Shown: piece after piece, positions 1 through 8,142 of the stretch
Position numbering within the stretch: position 1 is the stretch's first letter
Layout: each line of letters opens with the position of its first letter
Position numbers and translations under genes: made by a program
NCBI RefSeq assembly: GCF_900009135.1
Contig: NZ_LT797709.1
Location: forward strand, 62,001 to 126,000
Length of the DNA stretch: 64,000 nt
Origin: Planktothrix sp. PCC 11201
GTDB taxonomy: Bacteria; Cyanobacteriota; Cyanobacteriia; Cyanobacteriales; Microcoleaceae
Reading direction: 5' to 3'
The notes under the pieces: model-generated
The model's input: only the letters and a program-made list of their open reading frames with translations
What the model was told of the DNA's origin: nothing
Database searches by the model: none

Positions 1-59
1 CGGGCGGGTTCTTTTATATCTGTTGTTAATCACCTCAATCTCGATGAACCCGCCCCTAC
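1..59. repeat. Palindromic repeat family A, copy 1 (cut by window edge)
   Basis: The segment begins with CGGGCGGGTTC and ends with GAACCCGCCCCTACA, so its arms can pair around an AT-rich centre. The same design (GTAGGGGCGGGTTC, 25-40 variable bases, AACCCGCCCCTAC) recurs at least eight more times in this window, always between or at the edges of genes. It is a small non-coding dispersed repeat. Its left end lies outside the window. Confidence 0.8.
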
Positions 60-60
60 A

Positions 61-94
61 ACTGATAACTGATAACTGATGACTGATAACTGAT
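61..94. repeat. Heptameric tandem repeat (ACTGATA)
   Basis: About five head-to-tail copies of ACTGATA or close variants lie directly against the stop codon of the OmpA-family gene. Short tandem heptamers of this kind are well known in filamentous cyanobacterial genomes. Confidence 0.7.
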
Positions 95-985
95 TTATGG
101 CGTAATTGCTACTTCAATTCGACGGTTCAGTTGTCGATTATTTTCAGAATTATTATCAACCGTGGGACGATTTGCCCCGTATCCAATTGCCGCCCAGTGA
201 TAGTCTGTACCAATCGCCTCGGATAAATATTTCATCACCGCTTCTGCCCGACTAAAAGATAAATCTAAATTCTGTTGAGGACTGCCTTGATTGTCCGTAT
301 GACCCATGACCCTAACAGCAGAACCCTTATAGGTTTTAATATCGGCAAGAATCGTATCTAAAATCACGTTCGCCCCTGGACGCAAAATGGTACTACCCAC
401 ATCAAACAAAACATCACTGGGAAAAGTCACCACCAGGGTATCAGAACTTTGACGACGTTCAGGCGTGGCTGAAATAGCCCCAGGAGCAGGTTTATTACTC
501 CCTGAACCTGAAATCGGAGGTGCAGAAGCCAATTGCTGTTCCAGAATTTGTAAACGCTCCTCCAGGGGTTCCGTGGGACGACTGGCTCCCAATTGACTTT
601 CTACCGCCGCTGTCCGTCCAATCAAGGTATTCAACTGTCCCTGTAACTGCTGTAACTGTATCCGCAGTTGTTGACGTTGGGGGTCAGTTAACCGTTGACT
701 GGGTGCGGGAATCGGTTGAGGAGCCGGAGGACTAACCATCGGTGGAGGGACTATTCCCTGGGAACCCCAATTCTGAACCCGATTGAGCAACTGCTGCGTC
801 AACGGCACCTCAGAACTCGAATTCGGATAGACCTGAGCCACGGCCATTCCCACCAACCAAGCGATGGAGGAACCCACCCCCAAAAGTAGGAGGTTAAACA
901 CCGTCGCCCCCAGAAATAATAGGCCTCGAAATCGGCGAGGGGAGGGCTGGGGCTTGGTGGGGCGGGGTTTTGCAGATTGGGTCAT
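95..985 (-). CDS. OmpA-family membrane-anchored protein
   Basis: A 296-aa protein predicted to be anchored in the inner membrane, with a peptidoglycan-binding-type domain in the periplasm. Residues about 21-48 form one hydrophobic segment after a basic, proline-rich N-terminus. A Gln-rich helical stretch (about 100-155) follows. Residues about 185-293 match the OmpA/MotB C-terminal domain, with GHTDNQG and LSFSRAEAV and a final NRRIEV. The gene is last in a (-) operon after the DUF4335 gene, 12 bases downstream, with GGAGACC ahead of its ATG. The family usually tethers membrane complexes to the cell wall; the partner here is unknown. Confidence 0.88.
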   Translation of the reverse strand: MTQSAKPRPTKPQPSPRRFRGLLFLGATVFNLLLLGVGSSIAWLVGMAVAQVYPNSSSEVPLTQQLLNRVQNWGSQGIVPPPMVSPPAPQPIPAPSQRLTDPQRQQLRIQLQQLQGQLNTLIGRTAAVESQLGASRPTEPLEERLQILEQQLASAPPISGSGSNKPAPGAISATPERRQSSDTLVVTFPSDVLFDVGSTILRPGANVILDTILADIKTYKGSAVRVMGHTDNQGSPQQNLDLSFSRAEAVMKYLSEAIGTDYHWAAIGYGANRPTVDNNSENNRQLNRRIEVAITP

Positions 986-997
986 CAGTTGGTCTCC

Positions 998-2080
998 TTA
1001 ATTGGAGGCGGGGGTTTTGGGGGAAGTTTGAGGACTCGCCTCGGTGTTACTCGGTAAATTACTCACCTCTAAATTCCCATCAGGATTAAACGTTACCTGA
1101 AAATTGGCCAAAGGCTCATTGATTTGACGACTTCCTACAGGTTTATACAATAAATCGGGTAGGGGTGTTTGTTTTGTTTCCGTTCCTGGTTCCGGGTTCA
1201 AAGACTTATAACCCACTATTGCCCCATCTTTAGCCACGCTCACCCGATAGATCAAGGGAGTTTTCACCGATGCTGTCGGTATCCAGGCCTTGATCAACTT
1301 TTCACTTAATTGAGCTTTTAAATCCTGAAGTTCTTGGGGATTGGTAATCGGGGGAGGACTGGAAAGATTAGGGGGTAAAGGTTGCGGTACGGTTGTTTGG
1401 GGGGAAGACCCTTGGGGGGGAGTATTGGTTGGTGTAGGAACCGTTGAGCTTTGGGTTTGCGGTTGCAGTTTCGGGTCTTCGGGTCGTTTAATATCGGGAA
1501 TCGGCAACGCAAATAGAGCCAAGGCCGTTAGTGCTAGACTCGATATCCCAATTGCTGCCGGGACAGCCCTTTGAACAATAGGCTGTTCTGGTTTGAGATA
1601 CCGTTTAGACAGGGGCTGTAACTGGATAGACAGTTCGGGCAAGGTCTGGCTATCGGCCAAAAATTGATCCACCGCTTCGATGAGATCAAATAATTGTACC
1701 GTGGTTAAATTGACCTGCACAGGTGGCGGAGCTAAGGGGGATTCATCCGAGGAATGTTCCTGGGGAGGTTGATGAACCGTTAACTGGTGTAGCTCTCCCG
1801 CAATGGGGTGTAATGCGACTAGCTCCGACTGCTGACGGAAGGATTCCGGGGCGCTTAGTCCACTTAGGAACCCTTGAACATAGCGACTCACCTGTCGGAC
1901 TAAACTTTCAAAAAACTCCCGTCCTCCGGTGATGGGCTGGGGATGACCGACAAAATGACATTCTGCATTCATCAGAACATTTAAACTGGCCCGTCCATCG
2001 GATTTACCATCACTTCCGGTGTTGTAACCCTGCAAAATTAGTTTGCAGTTCGGTAAACTATATTGACGTTCAATCGTCAT
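998..2080 (-). CDS. DUF4335 domain-containing protein
   Basis: A 360-aa protein that I recognise as a cyanobacterial DUF4335 protein from its start (TIERQYSLPNCKLILQGY) and the later GGREFFESLVRQVSRYVQ stretch. There is one predicted transmembrane segment at about residues 172-195. A Pro/Thr/Ser-rich linker (about 196-248) and a mixed alpha/beta C-terminal part that may face the periplasm follow. Its ATG overlaps the stop of the upstream DUF3038 gene by four bases (ATGA), which suggests translational coupling. The biochemical function is not known. The link to the OmpA-family gene suggests an envelope-associated role, which is inference. Confidence 0.85.
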   Translation of the reverse strand: MTIERQYSLPNCKLILQGYNTGSDGKSDGRASLNVLMNAECHFVGHPQPITGGREFFESLVRQVSRYVQGFLSGLSAPESFRQQSELVALHPIAGELHQLTVHQPPQEHSSDESPLAPPPVQVNLTTVQLFDLIEAVDQFLADSQTLPELSIQLQPLSKRYLKPEQPIVQRAVPAAIGISSLALTALALFALPIPDIKRPEDPKLQPQTQSSTVPTPTNTPPQGSSPQTTVPQPLPPNLSSPPPITNPQELQDLKAQLSEKLIKAWIPTASVKTPLIYRVSVAKDGAIVGYKSLNPEPGTETKQTPLPDLLYKPVGSRQINEPLANFQVTFNPDGNLEVSNLPSNTEASPQTSPKTPASN

Positions 2081-2682
2081 GAGACTTCTCCATCAAACAA
2101 ACTGATCCAAAATCGCTGCATTCCAGCCGTCCCTGTACAAAAGAGAAGTTTCTCTAATAAACGTATCCCTAGCTCATTTAACTTTTCATCAGAACTATAA
2201 GCCATCACCAACGCCCGCCGGGAATTCATCCGACTGCGGAAATGCGCCCGAAATTGGGTTAAGTAGTTAGACAATTGTAAATGTCGTTCAATGGGAATTT
2301 GTTTTTGGGTTAGGGTCTCATAATCCATAAGTAACTGCCGAATTTTGGCCGTTAACCGTCTTCCCAGGTTAGAGATAATCACGACTAAGGCTTTGGCTTC
2401 CAACAGACTCAGCACCCGACGCTGGCTAAATCGGCGTAACGGATTGGTACTGCGGAGTCGCCACAATTCTACCCGATTGGGGATAACCGTTTGTAAATCC
2501 AGTTCTGAGATCACGACCAGCATATATTCTGCTCCCCCCAGATACAGGGCTTCAATCGCCAGTAACATTAAATCAATTTCTACTCGGGCGCGACGTGGGC
2601 ATCCTTTTTCACCAAACGGTAGATCGGGTAAACTGTCCAATATAATTGGAATTGACTGACTTTGGGACTGTTCTAACTGCAT
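2077..2682 (-). CDS. DUF3038 domain-containing protein
   Basis: A soluble protein of about 201 aa that resembles the cyanobacterial DUF3038 family (LPDLPFGEKGCPRRARVEID followed by LMLLAIEALYLGG). I see no membrane segment or catalytic signature. An in-frame GTG nine bases upstream (position 2691) is an alternative start; I prefer the ATG at 2682. It is the first gene of the three-gene (-) operon with DUF4335 and OmpA-family genes. Function unknown; the tight coupling suggests a shared task with DUF4335. Confidence 0.83.
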   Translation of the reverse strand: MQLEQSQSQSIPIILDSLPDLPFGEKGCPRRARVEIDLMLLAIEALYLGGAEYMLVVISELDLQTVIPNRVELWRLRSTNPLRRFSQRRVLSLLEAKALVVIISNLGRRLTAKIRQLLMDYETLTQKQIPIERHLQLSNYLTQFRAHFRSRMNSRRALVMAYSSDEKLNELGIRLLEKLLFCTGTAGMQRFWISLFDGEVS

Positions 2683-2691
2683 TACACTCAC

Positions 2692-3039
2692 AGCAATATT
2701 AATGTCAACACATTAACGGTTATCGGAATATTTAGGGAATATACAACGATGCCATAATAACCTTCGTTATCTCCATCGCTTGAGTACACAATTTTCTAGT
2801 GTACGATTTTTCAGACATCTGTTCCCCTGCTTCAATTTTACCCCCCTTCCCCCGAATCGCTGAATTATTGCGGCCATGACCTGCGACCTACGATAGAAAC
2901 AAAAAAAATTGTTAACACAGCATGGCTATTTCTGACTAGGTTTTAAAGTAAACAGAGGTTAGGCAAAAATATTTTCCCTGTTTTTCCAACTCCCTCAATC
3001 TTAGAGGTGGTTTTGGTTTCGTTGCTTAATATATAAGAA
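2692..3039. promoter_or_regulatory. Divergent promoter region with a spaced inverted repeat
   Basis: This gene-free stretch separates the DUF3038 operon (-) from the pentapeptide gene (+), so it must hold two divergent promoters. I see one spaced palindrome, GTACAC at 2784-2789 and GTGTAC at 2799-2804 with nine bases between, which could be a dimeric regulator site. It does not fit the NtcA consensus GTA-N8-TAC. Nothing else stands out. Confidence 0.35.
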
Positions 3040-3561
3040 ATGCAGAAGATTAGTTCAAAGGAATTGCTCGCTTTATACAGCGAGGGTAAACGGGACTTTG
3101 GCGCCATTGATTTAAGTGAGTCCGATCTATTTGAAGCCAACTTGGAGGAGATTGGCTTGGCGGGTAGTAATTTAAACCGGATTTATATGCCCTATTCCAA
3201 CCTCAGCTACGCTAATTTACAGAAAACCCAAATTCAGGAGGCTCAACTGGGGGATACGCAACTTTATCAAGTGGATTTATCCGAATCGAATTTACAAGGA
3301 AGTACCCTGTCTCGATGCAACCTTGGCTATGCTGATTTGAGGGGTGCTAATTTAAGCCATTGTAATCTCCAAGGCGCGGATTTATCGGGTGCTAATCTAA
3401 GGTCAGCTGACCTCAGACATACGGATTTGAGTAATGCGAATTTGGAAAATGCCAAGTTAACAAATGCCCAATTAGCAGGATGCAATTTATTTCGAGCTAA
3501 AATGGCAAATTTATCCGATGCAAACTGTGATCAGACCACTATCGGGCCAGATGGATATTAA
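3040..3561 (+). CDS. Pentapeptide-repeat protein
   Basis: A 173-aa protein made largely of A(D/N)LXX pentapeptides from about residue 25 to 160 (for example ANLSHCNLQGADLSGANL), which fold as a right-handed quadrilateral beta-helix in known family members. The first 25 residues are non-repeat and contain LLALYSEGKRDF, a short helix common at the N-terminus of such proteins. There is no signal peptide. It is the first of four co-oriented genes (3040-4916). Pentapeptide proteins are very common in cyanobacteria and most have no known role. Confidence 0.9.
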   Translation: MQKISSKELLALYSEGKRDFGAIDLSESDLFEANLEEIGLAGSNLNRIYMPYSNLSYANLQKTQIQEAQLGDTQLYQVDLSESNLQGSTLSRCNLGYADLRGANLSHCNLQGADLSGANLRSADLRHTDLSNANLENAKLTNAQLAGCNLFRAKMANLSDANCDQTTIGPDGY

Positions 3562-3579
3562 ACAGTTATCCCTAGAAAA

Positions 3580-3894
3580 ATGGTGATTATCGTTATTGTC
3601 ATTAATATTTTCATTTCTCTGCTGTGTTTATCTCTGGCGAGAAAAATCTGGATGTTGACATTAACCATTAATCGTTTGGAAAAAAGGTTAATCCTGATGG
3701 AACAACGCACCCGTTTTGTTCTGGAGAAAGCCCCAAATTTTATTAATTCTGGACAACGGGGCAGTTATCAACTCCGGCAAAACTATCATCAATTTCAGGT
3801 CAAACTACAACAACTTCAACAAGCTCTGGGACTCATTTCCTTAGCGGTTAAGTTCTGGCCAAAAGGAGGAAAACCCAGAAAATCAAATCTCTAG
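3580..3894 (+). CDS. Small membrane-anchored hypothetical protein
   Basis: A 104-aa protein with one strong N-terminal transmembrane helix (residues about 2-20, rich in Ile/Val/Leu) followed by a long amphipathic, Gln- and Arg-rich region likely to be helical. It ends with a basic, glycine-containing tail. I do not recognise a family. It starts 18 bases after the pentapeptide gene and precedes the YtxH and DUF948 genes, so it is probably part of a membrane-associated four-gene cluster. Confidence 0.7.
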   Translation: MVIIVIVINIFISLLCLSLARKIWMLTLTINRLEKRLILMEQRTRFVLEKAPNFINSGQRGSYQLRQNYHQFQVKLQQLQQALGLISLAVKFWPKGGKPRKSNL

Positions 3895-3953
3895 GAACAA
3901 AATTGTTTACAATGGATAGAGTCCGTGGATGGAATGGGTATTGCGGTTTTTAT

Positions 3954-4301
3954 ATGTCAAATCAACGGTTAGGACGGTTTTTAGGGGGTTTAGTCTTGGG
4001 GTCGGTGGTCGGTACGGTAGTCGGTTTACTGGTAGCCCCTCGTTCGGGAAAAGAAACTAGACAGTTACTTAAAAAATCAGCCGAGGCTTTACCTGAACTG
4101 GCGGAGGATCTATCCACGAATGTTCAGATACAGGCCAATCGACTTTCGGGGTCAGCCTTACGCAATTGGGATGAAACCCTGATTCGTCTCAAAGAGGCGG
4201 TTTCGGCTGGATTAGAAGCGAGTCAACAACAACAAACCCTTTATCATTCTGAAGCCCAAAACCCTCTCCCTGAGTCCTCAAAAACCACAGGGGAACGCTA
4301 G
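3954..4301 (+). CDS. YtxH domain-containing protein
   Basis: A protein of about 115 aa with the YtxH pattern: a glycine-rich hydrophobic helix (residues about 9-28, GGLVLGSVVGTVVGLLVAP) followed by RSGKETRQLLKKSA and a helical tail. I chose the ATG at 3954 (MSNQRLGRF) because homologues start this way. A longer form from 3912 would add 14 atypical residues. YtxH proteins are small stress-linked membrane proteins in other bacteria. The neighbouring DUF948 protein has a similar membrane-plus-coiled-coil design. Confidence 0.85.
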   Translation: MSNQRLGRFLGGLVLGSVVGTVVGLLVAPRSGKETRQLLKKSAEALPELAEDLSTNVQIQANRLSGSALRNWDETLIRLKEAVSAGLEASQQQQTLYHSEAQNPLPESSKTTGER

Positions 4302-4376
4302 GGATCGGGGATTTTTCCTGAAAATCGCTATACTAATGGGGACGGACAAAAATATTTTGTTGTTAATGGAAATTAA

Positions 4377-4916
4377 GTGACTGAACCTTTGTTTTGGCTT
4401 GGACTGTCACTGTTTTTTGTTGCAGTCAGCCTTACTGCTGTTGTGATTGCTGCTTTACCTGCTTTGCAAGCTATTGCAAGGGCGGCTCGGAGTGTGGAAA
4501 AATTGGCGGATACTCTCTCCCGTGAATTTCCTCCAACTTTGGAATCGATTCGGCTAACCGGGTTGGAAATTACTGAATTGACGGAGGATGTTAGCGAGGG
4601 GGTACAAAGTGCGAGTCAAGTGGTTAAACAAGTCGATCAAGGGTTAGATAGTGCTAGACTGCAAGCGAGAAAATTGCAATCTACCACGGGTGGTATTTTT
4701 ACCGGAATTCGAGTGGCTTGGAAAACCTTTACTCGCAAACCTTCTACTTCTGAATTGCAACGCCGATCAGCCAATCGTCTGCCAGGAAATAGCAGAAGTT
4801 CCCATCAGTTACGAGAACGAAATCTTCAGCGCTTGGAACTTTATTCGGATACTAATTTTGAGTTAGAAGATGAAGATTCAGACGAAAGTTATCATTCTTT
4901 GAATCAAAGAGATTAG
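4377..4916 (+). CDS. DUF948-like membrane protein
   Basis: A 179-aa protein starting at a GTG codon. It has a strong N-terminal transmembrane helix (about 4-30). A region of amphipathic heptads (LADTLSREFPPTLESIRLTG, then a VxQxVxxxVxQVDQGLDSAR-like segment) follows, typical of the DUF948 family. The C-terminal third is basic and then acidic, without recognisable structure. It is the last gene of the pentapeptide-YtxH cluster. The role is unknown; its relatives are general-stress or envelope-associated proteins. Confidence 0.78.
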   Translation: MTEPLFWLGLSLFFVAVSLTAVVIAALPALQAIARAARSVEKLADTLSREFPPTLESIRLTGLEITELTEDVSEGVQSASQVVKQVDQGLDSARLQARKLQSTTGGIFTGIRVAWKTFTRKPSTSELQRRSANRLPGNSRSSHQLRERNLQRLELYSDTNFELEDEDSDESYHSLNQRD

Positions 4917-4950
4917 GGATTTATAGCAAATTTAAATTAATTGGACTTAC

Positions 4951-5012
4951 TATAGCAAGTCTAATTTAATTGTACAAAAGGTGTGTAGGGGCGAGGCGCG
5001 CCTCGCCCCTAC
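4951..5012. mobile_element. MITE-like element (family B), partial copy with 28-bp perfect palindrome
   Basis: The left end TATAGCAAGTCTAATTTAAT is followed by TTGTACAAAA and then a perfect 28-bp palindrome at 4985-5012 that starts GTAGGGGCGAGGCG. An identical palindrome lies at 46979-47006, and the same left end occurs at 54091. There is no coding capacity, so it would depend on a transposase supplied elsewhere. The right end is missing and is replaced by the heptamer tract. Confidence 0.65.
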
Positions 5013-5022
5013 GATTATTTGG

Positions 5023-5091
5023 ATTCCCCATTCCCCATTCCCCATTCCCCATTCCCCATTCCCTATTCCCCATTCCCTATTCCCCATTCCC
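5023..5091. repeat. Heptameric tandem repeat (CCCCATT), overlapping the 3' end of rsmE
   Basis: About nine copies of CCCCATT with a few CCCTATT variants. The tract runs into the final codons of rsmE on the opposite strand, so part of the methyltransferase C-terminus (GNGE) and its stop codon are made of the repeat. The same heptamer type occurs at 30402-30443. Confidence 0.8.
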
Positions 5092-5823
5092 TTCAATGAT
5101 TCCGACAACTTGGGATACGGCGACAATTGGGGCTGTAACGGCCCTTAGTATACGTTTTCCCAGGGAAATAGGTTGAAATCCGATCGCAATCGCCTGTTTA
5201 ATTTCCTCCTCCGTCCACCCCCCTTCAGGCCCCGTTGCTAGGATAATTTTATTGAGTCTTTTTTCTGCTTCTAGTGGGATTAATTCCTGGATTAAAGAAG
5301 GATAATTTCCCCGACCTTCACAAATATATTGATAACAAGAATGATCGTTTTTTTCTAATCCCAATTGAAATGAAACCGGATCAAAAATATTAGGAATAAT
5401 CAGACGTTCCGATTGTTCGGCGGCTTCTCTAGCAATTTTTCGCCACCGTTCTACTTTTTGGGGACTGGGTTTTAAGACCGTTCTTTTACTAATTACCGGG
5501 ATAAATTGAGTCACCCCTAACTCCGTACAACAACGCAGAATTTCCTCAAATCCATCGGCTTTTGGCAGGGCAACTATTAATATAACTTCAATCGGTAATT
5601 CGGTTTGGATCGAGACCTTTTCAATTAATTTAGCCTGGGGAGAGGGTGCAGGTAAAGAGACTAATAATTCTGCCATCCACCATTGACCCTGAATAATAAT
5701 AAAGCGATCGCCCTGTTTCAACCGTAACACCCGACCTAAATAATGCTGTTGTTCAGCCGTTAAAGATAGGTGTTCATTTTGAAGTTGTTCCGGGGCGATC
5801 GCAATCCTTTGAAGTTGAACCAT
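5077..5823 (-). CDS. rsmE: 16S rRNA (uracil-1498-N3)-methyltransferase RsmE
   Basis: A 248-aa SPOUT methyltransferase that methylates N3 of U1498 in 16S rRNA using S-adenosylmethionine. The N-terminal PUA-like part contains QQHYLGRVLRLKQGD. The C-terminal trefoil knot shows ATGPEGGWTEEEI (about 200-212) and SLGKRILRAVTAP (about 224-236), the two family signatures. Length is normal. The last residues are encoded by a heptamer repeat, a neutral-looking replacement of the tail. It is a stand-alone gene, with sir 63 bases upstream in the same direction. Confidence 0.94.
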   Translation of the reverse strand: MVQLQRIAIAPEQLQNEHLSLTAEQQHYLGRVLRLKQGDRFIIIQGQWWMAELLVSLPAPSPQAKLIEKVSIQTELPIEVILIVALPKADGFEEILRCCTELGVTQFIPVISKRTVLKPSPQKVERWRKIAREAAEQSERLIIPNIFDPVSFQLGLEKNDHSCYQYICEGRGNYPSLIQELIPLEAEKRLNKIILATGPEGGWTEEEIKQAIAIGFQPISLGKRILRAVTAPIVAVSQVVGIIEGNGE

Positions 5824-5886
5824 GAATAAAACCGATTAAATTCTTGGTTAGATACTCTAACCTAAAACCCCCTCAGTTCAACCTGA

Positions 5887-7887
5887 CTATTCTACTTTCA
5901 GTTTTTCCAAATATTCTTCAATCGCTTGGGTGGCTAACTCAACCACGGGTTTTCCCAAACGTTTAGATTCAGCTTTCAACTGATTATAAACAGAATCGCG
6001 TACACTGACCCGATGCCGAATTTTGCTCGGATCAACCGGGGCATCAGCATCAGCATCAATCATCTCTGGTAGGGTCTGGCTACCTGTAAAAACGGGTGCT
6101 TCTTGAGTTTCAATATTCATTGAGGCAGTCGTTGAGTAAGAGGTTATAAACTTGCGAAGCTCGTCAAAGCCGACACGATGGCAAAAATCGCCAAAACTCT
6201 CTCCAGCTTTCCGATCCTGTTTAAAATAAACTAAAATCGGGGTCAGAAAAGTTTCAAGATCGTGAATCGATAAGCGATCAACAAAAGCTTGAGCTAATCG
6301 TGTCTGATTCGGAGAACCCCCTAGCCAAATCTGGTAGGCATCAGGGGCACTGCCAACAAAGCCTAACTCCGCCATGTAGGGTCTGGCGCAACCATTGGGG
6401 CATCCGGTCATCCGAATGACAAAATGCTCAGGTTGCAAACCCACATTGTCCAACAATACCCGAATCCGTCCCAATACACTAGGGATGACCCGTTCTGATT
6501 CTGCGATCGCTAATCCACAGGTCGGGAACGCCGGACAAGCCATGGCATAGCGTTCTAGGGGATCAATTTCGGTTTCAGTTTTGATCCCGTGTTCTTTGAG
6601 CAGGGTTTGGATTTTGGGTTGAACTTCTGGGGAAATTTCATACAGAATCACATTTTGGTTTCCGGTGACTAAGATCGGAATTTCAAACTGTTCTACAATT
6701 TTGCGTAAAACGGTTTTGAGGCGGAAGTTTCCTTCGTCTTTAATTCGACCATTTTCAATCGAAATTCCTAGGAAAAATTGACCGTCTCCCTGTTCATGCC
6801 ATCCTAAATAATCTTGATATTTCCAAGGAGGTAAAGATTTAAACGGTTTAAAGGCTTTGCCGAAATATTCTTCGGCTTTTTGGCGAAATTTATCCACGCC
6901 CCAATCATTAATTAAATATTTAAGTCGGGCGTGACGTCGGTTAGTGCGATCGCCATAATCCCGTTGAGTCGCAACAATGGCTTTCACCGCATCATAAATA
7001 TCTGCTTTATCCACATAGCCAATTTCATCGGCGACCCGAGCAAAGGTTTCTTCCTTATTATGGGCGCGTCCTAAGCCTCCCCCGGCTAAAATATTAAATC
7101 CTTCTAACTCTCCCGCCGCATTTGTAATTACCACTAAACCCAAATCTTGGGTATAGATATCAATAGAATTATCCCCCGGAACTGTGACCGCACATTTGAA
7201 CTTCCGGGGCAGATAATAAGTGCCATAGATCGGCTCCTCGGAGTCGGGATAATTCGTGCCATTCGTATTCCGAATGCGGGCGGCTTTGACCTCGGGATGT
7301 TCTTCGGCGGTAATTACTTTTTCCCCATCTAACCAAATTTCATAATAGGCTCCGGTTTGGGGAGTTAATAGATCGGCAATATTATTAGCATAAGTCCGGG
7401 CATATTGATAATCGTGCCGATTTTTATAAGGTGCGGTCGGTGCCATGACGTTGCGGTTAATATCTCCACAAGCTCCTAAAGTTGAGCCCATACTATTAAC
7501 AATAGAAGCCAAAACCGTTTTAAGATTTTTCTTTAAAATCCCGTGTAATTGGAACCCTTGACGAGTGGTCGCCCGAATGGTATGGTTGCCATATTCATCG
7601 GATAATTGATCAATTGTTAAATACAATTGAGGCGGAATAAAACCCCCAGGACTGCGGGTTCGCAGCATCATTCCATAGTCTTTTTCCTGCCCTTTGACTC
7701 GATTATCTCGGTTATCCTGTTGGTAGGAACCATGGAACTTGAGAATTTGAATCGCATCTTCAGAGAAGTAGTTCAAATCATTTAAAAGTTCTGTGGCGAG
7801 GGGTTCTCGCAAGCTATTGCTGCGTTCTTTGAGCCCTTCTACTTTTGAGGGTTTACTGACCTTGGGAGGTGTTGTGGATAAAGTCAT
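5887..7887 (-). CDS. sir: Ferredoxin-dependent sulfite reductase with C-terminal extension
   Basis: A 666-aa enzyme that reduces sulfite to sulfide with six electrons from ferredoxin in assimilatory sulfur metabolism. The [4Fe-4S]/siroheme cysteines appear as CPAFPTCG (about 450) and [10 protein letters not shown] (about 491-500). The remaining nitrite/sulfite reductase repeats cover residues 50-580. The tail after about 605 ([20 protein letters not shown] and following helix) is not part of the catalytic core and looks like a ribbon-helix-helix motif. Such a tail makes the protein longer than I would expect for the bare enzyme. No ferredoxin or transporter gene is adjacent. Confidence 0.94.
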   Translation of the reverse strand: MTLSTTPPKVSKPSKVEGLKERSNSLREPLATELLNDLNYFSEDAIQILKFHGSYQQDNRDNRVKGQEKDYGMMLRTRSPGGFIPPQLYLTIDQLSDEYGNHTIRATTRQGFQLHGILKKNLKTVLASIVNSMGSTLGACGDINRNVMAPTAPYKNRHDYQYARTYANNIADLLTPQTGAYYEIWLDGEKVITAEEHPEVKAARIRNTNGTNYPDSEEPIYGTYYLPRKFKCAVTVPGDNSIDIYTQDLGLVVITNAAGELEGFNILAGGGLGRAHNKEETFARVADEIGYVDKADIYDAVKAIVATQRDYGDRTNRRHARLKYLINDWGVDKFRQKAEEYFGKAFKPFKSLPPWKYQDYLGWHEQGDGQFFLGISIENGRIKDEGNFRLKTVLRKIVEQFEIPILVTGNQNVILYEISPEVQPKIQTLLKEHGIKTETEIDPLERYAMACPAFPTCGLAIAESERVIPSVLGRIRVLLDNVGLQPEHFVIRMTGCPNGCARPYMAELGFVGSAPDAYQIWLGGSPNQTRLAQAFVDRLSIHDLETFLTPILVYFKQDRKAGESFGDFCHRVGFDELRKFITSYSTTASMNIETQEAPVFTGSQTLPEMIDADADAPVDPSKIRHRVSVRDSVYNQLKAESKRLGKPVVELATQAIEEYLEKLKVE

Positions 7888-8142
7888 GTGCGTGGGATAC
7901 CTATTTCAATAAAAAACTCTACGAGTTAAGGGTTTTGGTTACAGCCAACCCGCCAGTTAAACTCGCTTTTTTTCTAACCCCTGTAATTCGGTCGGAATTA
8001 TCGGTATTGAATTTAATTTTAACATGGGACTAACCACAAATCATACCATTCACAAATTCGGGATGGAAGTTTGGGAGCTTGGGTGGCTTTAGCCCACCAG
8101 AGGAAAGACGACTTGGGGAATATTTAAAGCCTCTAACTCGGG

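Noticed and set aside
2784-2804. NtcA binding site upstream of the pentapeptide gene
   Set aside because: The palindrome GTACAC-N9-GTGTAC does not have GTA-N8-TAC spacing.
8078-8100. GGTGGCTTTAGCCCACC hairpin as a terminator of the NB-ARC gene
   Set aside because: No T-run follows on the minus strand; it could as well be another short dispersed palindrome.
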